DNA from: Ridgeia piscesae
Lineage: Eukaryota > Annelida > Polychaeta > Sabellida > Siboglinidae
Assembly: GCA_025642075.2 (NCBI GenBank)
Contig: JAODUO010001377.1
Coordinates: 163,310-227,309 of the forward strand
Reading direction: 5' to 3'
DNA: 64,000 nt
Notes under the pieces: generated by a model
Database searches by the model: none
Seen by the model: only the letters and a program-made list of their open reading frames with translations
Told to the model about the DNA's origin: nothing
Program-made: the position numbers and the translations under genes
Shown here: positions 22,383 through 33,556 of the stretch, in pieces
Position numbering within the stretch: position 1 is the first letter of the stretch
Layout: the number at the start of each line of letters is the position of its first letter

Positions 22383-22715
22383 TGCCGTCAAGTCAACGTA
22401 AACAAGCCGATGGCAATGTCATTCACTCACAGGACATGAGCAGTTAGCGCATCCCAGATGCATCAGGGCAGATAAGGCAATGTCTTGCGTGTGCATTGTG
22501 AAGTCGAAATAAAAACAATTAGCACTATTTTATAAATTATAAATTAAAACAAATAAATCTGTGTGATACAGAATAACTATTAATGATGTTGCCTTAGGTT
22601 TGGGGATTTATCCGTAAATCGCAAGACATCGCCATCGTAATATCCATCTGGCCCTGGGGTGCATTAACTGCTCACGCCCTGTGACATCGGCTTGTTTACG
22701 TCGATTCGATGGAAT
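22383..22715. mobile_element. foldback (inverted-repeat) element
   Basis: Two arms of roughly 100 bp are inverted relative to each other: CGTAAACAAGCCGATG at about 22399 with CATCGGCTTGTTTACG near 22688, and GAGCAGTTA plus CAATGTCTTGCG against CGCAAGACATCG and TAACTGCTC. They flank a loop of about 120 bp of AT-rich DNA. This is MITE or foldback architecture. No target duplication could be fixed. Confidence 0.6.
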
Positions 22716-23540
22716 AACTGGTTAATTTGTGTATAAAAGGAGGGATTATATTTAAAAACGAATTAATGAAAGGGTGTATGTATATCTTGAAAAATTGCAT
22801 ACTTGTTTGCCTTCTAAATTGTTTTCTTCTAAATAATTTAAATTAAATTTGACTGCATGCTAGTAACAATTTTTTCTGTAAAGTTACTGTCAATGCCTGT
22901 TAATCAAATAAAAAAATATATATATATTTGGTATACATGTATATCCAAAAACTGCTAATAGTTTGTAATATATGCCATGCATACTGTAACATATTTTGGT
23001 TTCCATAGATTCAAAAACATGGTGTGCTTATATTATTATTTTTATTTCTTTATTTTATTATTATGGAATTAATGTACTTTTGGAATTGTGTAAAGATTTT
23101 GTAAAAAAAACAAAGATCTAGCTACAAGTGAATTATGGCCTTAGTAAAGATGAAAACAAGTTCCATTATTGTATCTGTATTGTATAATTACCATAAAATG
23201 TATAATAACATTTCTTGGAAACCACTTCAAAGCTGCATTAATGTTACATTGTTTAAAAAACAGTAACAGGTGAGAAAGAGAAGAAAGGCTTTGAGGTTAC
23301 CTTCGACACTCTACATAGGACAAAGCTGTCCAATCCAATGTGAAAAAACTCAAGAAAAATGTGAAGATTGATCGATGGACATAATATTTTATGATATCTC
23401 AGATTTGATGTGCATGTATATAATTATGTACGTCCGAGAGCAGAACACTTAACATATTAAAACATTGCTAATTTATCTAGACTATGTTTTCAGTTTGATT
23501 TATATGTGCATATGACCTCTGTAAAGCTAGGTATATATTG
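22716..23540. other. AT-rich intron stretch
   Basis: No feature recognised apart from a short TA run at 22915-22930. A possible acceptor-like segment near 23262-23345 was not convincing as an exon. Confidence 0.4.
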
Positions 23541-23549
23541 ATTGGTTTA

Positions 23550-24170
23550 TCATTGAATGGTATTTGTCAATGGTATTCTGAATGGTACTAGGGATACTGT
23601 TCAGTGGTATCTGAACGGTACTTTACTAAATGATATTCTGAATGGTCCAATGGTATTCTGAATGGTCCAATGGTATTCTGAATGGTCCAATGGTATTCTG
23701 AATGGTACTTATAAGAAGCTCTTCAGCATCGTCGTCAATGATATTCTGAATGGTATACCATTCAGAATACCATTGATTAAGAAGCTGTATAGCTTCTTAA
23801 AAATACCATTCAGAATACCATTGTACCATTCAAAATAGCATTCAGTCAAGTACCATTCAGATACCCTAGGCCATAATACACCCAAGTACCATTCAAATAC
23901 CATTCAAATACCATTCAACTGTACGGGAAGGTTTATTTACAGAGACCACCATAGTACCATTGAAGTACCATTCAAATAGTCTTGGCCATAATACCCTCTA
24001 GGACCATTCAAATACCATTTAAATACCATTGAACAGCACAGAAAGGATTATTCACAGGCTCACAATGTTAGTAACCATTCAAATACCATTCAAGTACCCT
24101 TAATTTAAATAATCAAAGCCATATTACCCCCTAGGACCATTCAGTGATATTTAAATGGTATTTTTTGTAA
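23550..24170. repeat. inverted minisatellite of AATGGTATTCTGAATGGT / ACCATTCAAATACC
   Basis: The left half (23555-23755) carries repeats of AATGGTATTCTGAATGGTCC, three of them in perfect tandem at 23636-23700. The right half (23753-24165) carries the reverse-complement family ACCATTCAGAATACCATT and ACCATTCAAATACC. The switch is at TATACCATTCAGAATACCATT near 23752, and an inner GAAGCT-type palindrome lies at 23780-23800. Such a structure folds into a long hairpin, as in foldback transposons. Confidence 0.75.
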
Positions 24171-24171
24171 G

Positions 24172-24375
24172 GGTGCAAACGTTTGCATATATTTAGAACC
24201 GTTTTATGTTGGTTACGGTTAAATCTCTAACATTCCCGAAACATTAGTTTTTGTTTGTTTTGGTTGGTTAAAACTGAAACGTTAGATTAACATTAAACAA
24301 ACAAACAAAATAATAATTTCAAAAACGTTAAACCAATGTTTCTGCTAACGTTAATGTTAGATTAACGTTTGCATG
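24172..24375. repeat. AACGTT-rich palindromic segment
   Basis: Starts with the perfect palindrome GCAAACGTTTGC (24175-24186) and ends with ATTAACGTTTGCATGC (24361 on). Between them GTTAGATTAACATTAAAC and TAACGTTAATGTTAGATTAA repeat the same words in both orientations. It adjoins the foldback at 23550-24170 and may be part of the same or a second small DNA element. Confidence 0.5.
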
Positions 24376-24957
24376 CTATCTGGGATTGATGCTGGCAGAA
24401 CTACTGGTTGTCAAACGATCCCAAAAATGTTTCGGAAGTATGTACAGCCGTGTATATGGTCTTTGGACAGCCTCCACAAGAGGAGCTCATTCCAAGTTCC
24501 GCACAGAGCCTGTTTGGGCTTGGGAGACCTTCCTTGGGTGGAGAGGGAGGGATTAAATTATTAGCTGTGATAGACAACCGTTTCCCAGAGAATCACAATG
24601 GCCGATTATGAGGGGTGTAACTGTCGGACACCATCCATCATATTAAAAACAACCTACGATGCCCACCCTCGGATGGCCAAGACACTTACCATTGGGGCCA
24701 AGTGCACAATAAGTGTCATAACACTACTTCCTGCAAATGTATATATTTCGCGCTTGTTGTGTTATCCCCATAATCCCCACATGGGGTATGAATGATAACT
24801 CCATGATTCATGTTTATAATGATATCTGTTTTACAGTATTATGCAGGCATAACCGATACTGTAGCCTATAGTAGATTTACGTATATGTTTGTTCTATGGC
24901 TACCTCAGTTACTCAGTATATATACCCTAACGGTAGTTGGGTTAGTCCATTATACAT
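24376..24957. other. unassigned stretch
   Basis: Slightly less AT-rich than its surroundings with overlapping plus-strand ORFs of 63-67 codons (24373-24611), none with a recognised motif. Could be a decayed element. No gene called. Confidence 0.35.
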
Positions 24958-25826
24958 TACGGGTAGAGAAAAAGAGTATTGGTTGATGGGGAGGTTTCAA
25001 ACTAGAAATCGGTTTTGAGTGGAGTATTGGGACCTATGTTATTCTTAATATATATATCAATGAGTTGGATGATGATATAACAAGCAAGGTGTTGAAGTTT
25101 GCGGATGATACAAAAGTGTTTACAAAAATTAAAAGTGATGCAGATAGACAGCATTTACAAGATGATCATAATAAGTTGACTGAATGGTCTGAGAAATGGC
25201 AAATCCTGTTTAATTTTGGGAAGTGCACAATATACAATGGGTGGTATTGTGCTAAACACTACCGTAAAGGAAAAGGATTTAGCGTTAATTATTAGTGCTG
25301 ATATGAACGTATCAGAGCAGTGTGAAATTGCAGCAGCGAAGGGAAACTAAATTCTTAGATTAATTAGGCGAAGTAGAGTATACAATGAAAAAGAACTAAT
25401 AATACCACTGTACAAAACAATAGCTAGGCCTCATTTAGAATATTGTATACAAGCAAACGTCATATTTCAAGAAGGATATTGATATACTAGAAAGAGTACA
25501 AAGGAGAGCAACCCAAATGATATAAAAACTCAGGAATATTAGTTATGAAATGCGTCTAAAAGAATGTGGTTTAACAACACTAGAAACGAGGAGATTGAGA
25601 GGAAATCAGATAGAAATGTTTAAAATATTGAATGCGTATGAACATATTGACAACAATATTTTTTCTAGTAGTGTTAATACACAGTATGTTTAAAAATAAA
25701 ATTGACATATACCTAAGAAGGGTGGTGTATACTTAGATAGATAGGTTGGACTTTCGATAAGCCAAAGGACTTCCTTGTCCACCTGCCATCTAGAGTTGAT
25801 TCTCTAGGTGGCAATCTTGTTAAAAG
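24958..25826 (+). mobile_element. 5'-truncated second copy of the decamer-tail LINE
   Basis: Plus-strand copy of the family at 2708-5561. It starts in the reverse transcriptase at the block before the catalytic site and reads DDDITSKVLKFADDTKVF with FADD intact (the 2.7-5.6 kb copy has FAND). It continues DRQHLQDDHNKLTEWSEKW and NFGKC, then the C-terminal region to about 25690. The 3' UTR matches the other copy through CACCTGCCATCTAGAGTTGA, TTCTCTAGGTGGCAATCTTG and ends TTAAAAG with only one tail unit. Frameshifts and deletions make it inactive. The 5' truncation is typical of target-primed reverse transcription. Confidence 0.85.
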
Positions 25827-26045
25827 AACTTGTTCCAACCACGAAAGCGTGACGGGCGCCTACGCCAGAACTATGCATCAACACTGCACCAAGGCATAAC
25901 AAAGAAGTGTATTGGCGATTCGACATTTGGCTCAGCAGCATCACGACTACCGAATGAATTACCTGCGAACATTTGTGCATCTGGGACACTTTCTATGTTT
26001 AGAATTTTTTTTAAAGATATATTTTCTATTAAACATTTTAATTAA
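25827..26045 (+). pseudogene. LINE C-terminal fragment
   Basis: Plus-strand reading LRQNYASTLHQGIT, IGDSTFGSAASRLPNELP and MFRIFFKDIFSIKHF matches the last 60-70 residues of LINE ORF2 proteins, where a FxxAAxxLWNxLP block is followed by F+xxLKTxLF. It belongs to a different family from the preceding copy. Confidence 0.6.
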
Positions 26046-26454
26046 TTCAAATTGTTTTGAAACGATGGGCATTGCTTTAGAATTTATATTAGTGTTATAC
26101 ACATTTTTATTAGTGTTTATTTTATATTAATTTATATAATTTAACAAATTTAGTACAGTATTTGTTTTTTATATTAGTTTATATAATTTACATACAAAGT
26201 TTTGGCACTGTATGTCTTTAAACCATTGTGTAATTTGTTTAAAATTAATTTATATAATTTACATACAAAGGTTTAGGATTGTACGTCTTTTAATTTGATT
26301 TATATTAATTTGTATAATTTACATTTCTCTTTTTAGTATTGTATGTCTTAAAACCAGCGTTCATACATATATATTTTTAATAAGTTATATAGTTTATCTA
26401 CATTATATTTATTAATATACATTTATTATATTTCTTGAACAGTGCGTCGATCTG
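26046..26454. repeat. AT-rich degenerate tandem repeat
   Basis: The words TTATATAATTTACATACAAAG and TATGTCTTT recur three to four times at 26110-26360 at spacings of about 60-95 bp, with drift. This looks like an old tandem array or the 3' end of the LINE fragment before it. Confidence 0.55.
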
Positions 26455-26601
26455 CCATAATAATATAATAATAATAACTTTATTGTCCAATCATAGAAAA
26501 GAAATAAATTTTGCACTTTGGAGGTTGGATAAAAACACAATATTTAAGTCACATAGTAATACATGTATACAGTAAAATCAAGCATGTCAATGGTAGCTAA
26601 A

Positions 26602-26632
<31 letters not shown>

Positions 26633-27390
26633 ATATATTGGAATAAATAACTATGTTAAAACAATATGACAATATTACAATAAGATAAATTAATTAATTA
26701 ATAAAGATGATAAAACAACCTTGCATTGGCAGCGATAGAGACTCATAGGTCAACGATTAATTATTGTGTGGCTGATTCAAATACTTGATTGAGGATGGAA
26801 TGAAGGATTTTAGGGCTTGCTGGGTTTTTACAGTTGGCATTCTGTACCTCCTTCCAGAGGGGAGAAGGTTGTAATGGTCGCATAAGAATTGAGTGGGGTC
26901 AGATCAGATATTGGTTGCCATTTGCAGTGTTCTTGACTTGTACAGTTGCTCCAGACTGGTATCGGGTGTACAGTACATAGCGATGCTACAAGAAATGGTG
27001 TATATTCTGTTTAGTTTTTCTCTGTTTTTGACCCGAGAGATTTCCCCACCAGCAAACAAGACCGAACGTCATAACACTTTTTCACAAATGAATCGTGGAA
27101 CACAAATAAAATGTTTCTGTTTATGTGCAAGTCATCGAGTTTTCTCAGGAAGTACAATCTTTGCTGGCCTTTCTTATATAGATTCATTGTAATATCATCC
27201 CACCTTAGTATTTATAGGAATGCACAATTTCTATGTGTTGCCCATTGATGTTGACGGGGTGGGGTGATGTACACCTGATCGGAAGTCAATTACAAGTTCC
27301 TTGGTTTTGACAACATTTAACTCAAGACAGCAGACCGACAAGAGCAGTGTCGTCTGCATACTTGAGGTAGTGATTGTTTGAGTATGCACT
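26455..27390 (-). mobile_element. LINE fragment with TTA-type tail
   Basis: On the minus strand, starting near 27385, the sequence reads a DDTALV-like catalytic remnant, then NVVKTKELVIDF, MGNTIEIVHSYKYLGV, a GNLS-like block, and near the end RYRMPTVKTQQALKSF and SSIKYLNQ. The order is that of reverse transcriptase thumb plus the C-terminal SGRRYR..KTxRxKxSFIP signature. It ends TTGGACAATAAAGTTATTAT with a TTA repeat at 26457-26480, a LINE 3' tail. The upstream part is cut at the TA microsatellite. Confidence 0.75.
26604..26640. repeat. (TA)n microsatellite
   Basis: Short alternating TA run in the LINE 3' region. Confidence 0.85.
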
Positions 27391-27407
27391 TCTGCTATTA
27401 GCGTATG

Positions 27408-27422
27408 AATATATATATATAC

Positions 27423-27481
<59 letters not shown>
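27408..27481. repeat. (TA)n microsatellite
   Basis: Alternating TA with one ACCTG interruption, abutting the left end of the LTR-like element. Confidence 0.95.
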
Positions 27482-27484
<3 letters not shown>

Positions 27485-27740
27485 TAATCCATCCTATAGA
27501 AATGCTACATTTTGAGTGCGTCCCAAAATAAAAACAAAAGCATAATCCCTCTTGATTTACTCTGACGTTGCCTAAGAGATATATCTAAGGAGCGGTACGA
27601 CAAATAGTGGAGAATAGTGGTGATATTCAATCGAGTCAAAGTATTCATCTAACACGTACAGTCCAGACAGCCAAACTGCAGCTCACCCCCAGCCCAGCCT
27701 GCAACAGTGGGTGCAATGGCAAAAGTAATGCTAACATTTT

Positions 27741-29150
27741 GCAAGAAGCGAGGCCGCGCGAGACAAGTCACAGTGCAAGAAGTGAGGCCGCGCGTGACAA
27801 GTCACAGTGCAAGAAATGAGGCCGCGCGTGACAAGTCACAGTGCAAGAAGTGAGGCCGCGCGAGACGAGTCACAGTGCAAGAAGTGAGGCCGCGCGAGAC
27901 GAGTCACAGTGCAAGAAGTGAGGCCGCGCGAGACGAGTCACAGTGCAAGAAGTGAGGCCGCGCGTGACAAGTCACAGTGCAAGAAGTGAGGCCGTGCGTG
28001 ACAAGTCACAGTGCAAGAAGTGAGGCCGTGCGTGACAAGTCACAGTGCAAGAAGTGAGGCCGCGCGAGACAAGTCACAGTGCAAGAAGTGAGGCCGCGCG
28101 ATGACGAGTCACAGTGCAAGAAGTGAGGCCGTGCGTGACAAGTCACAGTGCAAGAAGTGAGGCCGCGCGTGACAAGTCACAGTGCAAGAAGTGAGGCCGC
28201 GCGTGACAAGTCACAGTGCAAGAAGTGAGGCCGCGCGAGACGAGTCACAGTGCAAGAAGTGAGGCCGCGCGAGACGAGTCACAGTGCAAGAAGTGAGGCC
28301 GCGCGTGACAAGTCACAGTGCAAGAAGTGAGGCCGCGCGTGACAAGTCACAGTGCAAGAAGTGAGGCCGCGCGTGACAAGTCACAGTGCAAGAAGTGAGG
28401 CCGCGCGTGACAAGTCACAGTGCAAGAAGTGAGGCCGCGCGTGACAAGTCACAGTGCAAGAAGTGAGGCCGCGCGTGACAAGTCACAGTGCAAGAAGTGA
28501 GGCCGCGCGTGACAAGTCACAGTGCAAGAAGTGAGGCCGCGCGTGACAAGTCACAGTGCAAGAAGTGAGGCCGCGCGTGACAAGTCACAGTGCAAGAAGT
28601 GAGGCCGCGCGTGACAAGTCACAGTGCAAGAATGAGGCCGCGCGGACAGTCACAGTGCAAGAAGTGAGGCCGCGCGAGACGAGTCACAGTGCAAGAAGTG
28701 AGGCCGCGCGTGACAAGTCACAGTGCAAGAAGTGAGGCCGCGCGTGACAAGTCACAGTGCAAGAAGTGAGGCCGCGCGTGACAAGTCACAGTGCAAGAAG
28801 TGAGGCCATGCGTGACGAGACGCACTGCAAGAAGTGAGGCCACGCTAGACGAGTCGCAATGCAAGAAGTGAGGCCGTGCGTGACGAGACGCATTGCAAGA
28901 AGTAAGGCCACACTAGACAAGACGCACTGCAAGAGGTGAGGCCGCATGAGACAATTCACAATGCAAGAAGTGAGGCCGTGCGTGACGAGACGCACTGCAA
29001 GAAGTGAGGCCATGCGTGACGAGATGCACTGCAAGAAGTGAGGCCACACTAGACAAGACGCACTGCAAGAAGTGAGGCTGCATGAGACAAGTCACAATGC
29101 AACAAGTGAAGCCGTGCGAGACGAGACGCACTGCAAGAAGTGATGGCCAT
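27741..29150. repeat. 34-bp GC-rich minisatellite, about 41 units
   Basis: The unit is GTGCAAGAAGTGAGGCCGCG followed by CGTGACAAGTCACA, 34 bp. It is almost perfect from 27741 to about 28800, then increasingly diverged to about 29150 with CACTGCAAGAAGTGAGG words. Two main unit types alternate in blocks: GTGACAAG and GAGACGAG. The length is not a multiple of three and there are stops, so it is not coding. It is strikingly GC- and CpG-rich against an AT-rich background. Confidence 0.97.
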
Positions 29151-30332
29151 GCAAAAGGTGAAGGCCATGTGAGACGGTTGGCCATGTGCGAGGTGAGGTC
29201 GTCATTGCCATGCGAAGGTGACGCCATGCGAGAAGAGGTGCAGAGCATGAAGATGTGCAGTAGGAGATGTGATCAGTGGGAGAAGAGTTGAAGATGCTGA
29301 GAACATTATCGAAACTTTCTGGACGTTACTGACGGACCTGAGGTAGGTGAGGTAGCCTTAAATTTATATCTAGAGAATTGTCCGGCCATTAATGTTATGT
29401 AGAGTTAGTGAAAGAAAAGAGAAAGACCAAAAATATTGTATGATAAATATTGTATGAAGATAAAATAGAGATGTCAGAAGGAATCGTATTGAGTTGTGGA
29501 AATGAGGCTTGTTCAGAACTGTTATTCTGAAGTACAGGTGGCATGATGTAAAGATGAACTTCTGGAGAGAAGGAAATGGCGTAGATACAGGGGTAAGGGA
29601 GAGTACCCGTAAAACGCAGATGTTATCTAATAGAGGCAAAACCGGGCTGTCAGCTTTTTAAATTCTTCTAACTGAGAAAATGGCATAGATAGAGGGGTAA
29701 GAGAAAGTACCCATAAAATGCCGGATATACTGTACGTAAGATGGTTATCTAGTAGAGACATTAAAAGATCAATTTGATTTCTGATAACTATATATTTTCC
29801 ATGAGTATATTTTACATGCATGACCACAGTGCAGATTTCTAATGTTTCAGCTCCATTACCTAAGACTTCTATACAGATATTCCTTAATGTATGCTTCAGT
29901 AGTGCTGACTTATTATTGGAATTATATATGGCCAAATGAACACATTCTCTCTATGCTGCATCACCACCTATATAGTGATGAATGTACATCTGTACTTCAG
30001 TTTCACAAAAAAGGACTCTACAGTGTGCATGTTTAGTAACCCCTGCAAGATATGTTATTCTGTTGTTTACAGAGAAAATTATTTGAACACTTCAGTACAC
30101 ATGACTGTGGAACTGTGATAATGTGCTCTGATATCATATTCTTCAACAAATTGATATTTGTGCACATATTTGTGTTTGACAGCAGTATGTAGCAAATGTT
30201 GGGGTTGTCATATGTGTTTGTTTCAAGATGCCAATCATGTTTAACATTTTTATTATGTACAGTAATCATTATTATTTCCTGTAACTATAGCAAAATTTGG
30301 GGGGAAATTTCAATTTAGCAGGGAGGAAATTA
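29151..30332. other. interior of the LTR-like element, no coding motif
   Basis: Between the minisatellite and the right LTR candidate. Short ORFs on both strands, none with gag, protease, reverse transcriptase or integrase motifs. Confidence 0.4.
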
Positions 30333-30954
30333 TGGTAAGGCAGCCACAAGGGTTTTCCCACAGTAACAAGGCTATCTCAAAGTTGAGTGACCACAAAGGT
30401 TTCCTGTCTCCAAACCACAGGGGTTTCCTGCTGGTGGCTGGACTGTCTCAGTGTTGAGTGATGCTCACCAGAGAGTATGTGTAATAGTTAATTAAACAAA
30501 GGTTTCCCACATTAGGGAGGGGTATAAATGCCAGGCTCCGGGGACAAGTGAGGAGACCGAGGAGAGACCAAGAGAGTTGTCAGGCGCTCACAGGGTGCAG
30601 GGTGTGCAGCTGGAGGGTTTCCCTGTGGCCTGGGCTGGGAGGTGAGGCAGAGCTGCCTCTGTGTCGTACGTATAGCTGGGTTGGACTGGCATTGTCATCT
30701 GGGTTTGTAAACGGAATCTAGTAGGTTCGGGTGGAGAGTTTAGTGGAGCCACGTGGAGCTTGATTTGTATCTTTAGTTTTACTATACATTGGCTGTTAGT
30801 TTACTACATTTATTTTGAAGTATAAAATAAAGAATGCATCTGTCGAGTTTTACATAAGCGTGTTTATTTATATTTACTTACGACAGTACAAAGTTAATCC
30901 CTCTTAGTTTACTCTGCCGTTGCCTAAGAGATATCTCTAAGGAGCGTTACGACA
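30333..30954 (+). repeat. candidate right LTR
   Basis: About 620 bp, begins TG and ends CA, preceded by a polypurine stretch (30321-30332). It contains a TATA box at 30531, and a GC-richer segment 30545-30720 that would be the 5' untranslated R/U5-like part. A polyadenylation signal lies at 30826. Only its last 60 bp have a partner on the left side. Confidence 0.5.
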
Positions 30955-30959
30955 ATACC

Positions 30960-31300
30960 ACCTACACAAACACAACCTATAAAACATCAGTACAGCAAAA
31001 TACCTCAGTGTAAGCATACAAAACAACCTGAATTGGGGATTTATCATAGACACCATCACCAACAAAGCAAACAAGAAACTCTGCTGCCTTAGGAGAAACC
31101 TAAAAATCACTGGATCAAGTCAAATCCAGGCTTGCCCACCTGTAATCACAACACACCACCTTATCCCCTTTTTCTTATGTCTCTACTACCCTCCTCTACT
31201 ATCCTACACAACCTTTCAGTACATCTTCAAACTATATGTACTGCAAACTCCATAACTCAGCATAATCATCAGAACATTGATGTTGGCAGATTAAGAGAAG
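30960..31300 (+). pseudogene. LINE reverse transcriptase fragment
   Basis: Plus-strand reading IQNNLNWGFIIDTITNKANK followed by LCCLRRNLKITGSS and CPPVITTHHLIPFF matches the after-FADD region of CR1/jockey-like LINEs (YLGVTI..L.W..HI, TxKANxxLGFLRRNL). Frame-broken and short. It may have been split by the LTR-like element to its left. Confidence 0.65.
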
Positions 31301-32364
31301 AACACAACCAAATTTTGTGAATGCAGCAACAGGTCTTGTCATAACAAGCAGACTCAGAGCATCATAATCACAACTTTTCTTAGGTTGAAAGGACACTATT
31401 GTTTGCCTGATCTCATTTTCATAGGTTGGTCTCATAAAAAAATATTTTGTTTAGTGCAATTAAGAAGATATGTTATAAATTGCATTTGTATATTGATACT
31501 GTATTTGTAAAAATATATTCAATTATATCAGTAGCATATTTAAAATGTAAAGGAATGCCAGATTTATAGTTGTGTTTTCTAATCATAACTTTAAATAAAT
31601 TCCATGTTTTTGGTGTGAATGTTTTGTTTTGTTAGTTAGCAGATGGTGCAACTATATCGGCCAGTTTTCCAGTGCCGATATACAATGATCTCTACTATTG
31701 TTGGTGGTTGTTGCATTCCACAGTACATTGGATGTTGACTATACTGTGTACTTTCTTTTAAGCAACCGGTTACAATAGTAGTGGTTGTAATCAACAGGAA
31801 TTCAATATAATTAGGTGTCCCGTGTAGTGCATTTGCTGGTATACTTGGTAATCGTGATACAGTGCATGCATGAGACACTAATGTGTTGATTATATCCAGT
31901 TTGTCAGACCTGTGTAAATAATGTTGTCTGGTTTATATGTGATATTTAGTCACATAGGTCTATTTGGCACATCATACAAAATAGTTTTTTAGTTCAGGTC
32001 CCATTAACTGTTACTCTGACATGAGCCATCAACAACTAACAAAATGCAATAATTTACATCATACAGTTGAAAACAATACATAATGCAATACAATAATCTT
32101 CAACCAGTAAACACCACATTCACATCATTTGAAAACTAATTAAACATAAAAATAAACCCATATTGCATTAATAGAAAATCAATAGTTTTGCATATACAGC
32201 TTAAAGCATGCAGACAGGCACTTGTCCAGTTTAACATAGATATATTGGGTTATTGACATAACCCTGCTACCACTTCCAGAGAACAATTAGACAAGATGTC
32301 CAGTGCAGCAAACGTAGGCAGAGAATGTACATCTTCACAGGTGGGGTGATGTAACAGTGCTTAC
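31301..32364. other. intron stretch, nothing recognised
   Basis: Downstream (minus strand) of exon A4. A minus-strand 80-codon ORF at 31636-31878 has no recognised motif. Confidence 0.4.
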
Positions 32365-32492
32365 CTTGGTTGCTTCGACCTGAATCTTCCAACTACATCT
32401 CATGTTGTCTTTGTACTGAGACCCACTGATACCAAAGGTGCCTTTTGCTTGCGTCAGAATCACTGGGTTAGCGGGACATGGTGCCACACCAT
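32365..32492 (-). CDS. CUB gene exon A4: first half of fourth CUB domain
   Basis: 128-bp first-half exon, phase 1 to 0, with no ATG inside it, so ORF finders miss it. Acceptor ...gttcttag before 32492, donor AAG|GTAAGCA after 32365. It encodes DGVAPCPANPVILTQAKG, TFGISGSQYKDNMRCSWKI and QVEATK with no stop over 42 codons. It pairs with B4 (20695-20923). Very like exon A3 (44146-44273), including the leader before the first cysteine and the ttag acceptor. Confidence 0.9.
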
Positions 32493-32968
32493 CTAAGAAC
32501 AAGATCCAGTTAAATGGTAGTATGAGATAATGACGTCATCCCCAATGACATTTCAGTGGGATCTCACAATTAAGGACAACTCTTGAGACTGGACAAAAGG
32601 GACCTGAATGGCAAGGTGATCATATTAGCAAAAACTATTTCCTATACTTTTCTGTTTGTCCTAGCGTGAATTTGATGGGAAGTTGGCAGTACTACAACGG
32701 GAGGTTAGACGGCATCATGTCCAAATGTTGCTGTTATTGCTCACATAGGATTCTTTTAGATGAGATGATGAATTGTTTTTATTATTTATTTATTATTATT
32801 ATTGCTGTGCTATGTAAATTATATTCCTTTTTATCACATATATTTCTTAGAACTCGTTTCTTTACTGTACTTTATTTACCAATCATTTTGATCTCTCGAG
32901 CTGTCAAACATCACATAAGAATTTCCCGTGAGGGATAAAAATAAATATTTTTGATTTGATTTGACTGA
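32493..32968. other. intron stretch, nothing recognised
   Basis: A plus-strand 90-codon ORF at 32666-32938 is hydrophobic and AT-rich and resembles a decayed LINE C-terminus at most (SYSFLSHIFLRTRFF region). Not called as a gene. Confidence 0.4.
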
Positions 32969-33556
32969 ATCATAATCAGGGTTGGGGATGATTGAATAAA
33001 ATTGATTAAATCATTGATTTAATCAACATGAAAAAATCAAGATATTGATTTTTTTTCGATTTTTTCAGATTATCTTAAATTTATACTTACCTGATTACTC
33101 ACTTTATTTGTACAAATTTATAATAATAATCCTCAACAACACTCAACAGTAAGACAGCTGACATTTTGTTATTACTAGGTCCACATGGGTGTGTTCATAT
33201 GCAGAGTTCCAAATGTGAACATTGCTTCGGACTCTGATATGAAAATTACAATAATCAGGCTACCAATAATGAATAATCACATGCACTGCAAATTGATTAT
33301 TTGTTCTGTTGCGTGCTACTGCCAGTTGATTTAACTGTATGTATTTTTAAATAAAGTTTAAATTTGTATATTACAACTTTGCTTTAATTCTTTAGAAATG
33401 CTAAGAATGAAATGTTCAGCGTATTGGGTATATTATGATATTCCACATATTTGTTTATTTTTCAAATTACATATTATTTCTTACGATTGTCGAGAATGTT
33501 GAAAAAATCAAATTTATTCTAAAAACAAATCATGATTTTTCAACCCTGATCATAAT
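32969..33556. mobile_element. hAT-like MITE with 8-bp target duplication
   Basis: The element runs 32977-33548. It starts CAGGGTTGGGG and ends TTTTTCAACCCTG, giving terminal inverted repeats CAGGGTTG, and is bordered on both sides by ATCATAAT (32969-32976 and 33549-33556), an exact 8-bp target site duplication. CAGGG-type ends with 8-bp duplications are the mark of hAT transposons. It is 572 bp with no transposase motif, so non-autonomous. The left subterminal part has ATTGATTAAATCATTGATTTAATC-type inner repeats. Confidence 0.88.

Larger units (their letters stand above)
27543..30954 (+). mobile_element. candidate non-autonomous LTR retroelement with internal minisatellite
   Basis: Sixty bases at 27543-27602 (TAATCCCTCTT ... 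TACGACA) recur with about five differences at 30895-30954, in the same orientation. The second copy is the end of a sequence with LTR features: start TGGTAAGG at about 30333 after a purine-rich GGGAGGAAATTA, TATA box in GGTATAAATG at 30531-30540, AATAAA at 30826-30831, and end in CA. The left copy keeps only the last 60 bases. The interior has no gag or pol motif and is dominated by a 34-bp minisatellite. A LINE reading resumes right after 30954. Inferred structure; large-retrotransposon-derivative type. Confidence 0.5.

Noticed and set aside
27741..29150. Regular 34-bp repeats resembling a CRISPR array
   Set aside because: Units are contiguous with no unique spacers, and the window is eukaryotic.
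28786..29248. Minus-strand ORFs of 87-111 codons in the minisatellite
   Set aside because: They are stop-free readings of three 34-bp units (102 bp) in diverged repeats; no independent coding signal.
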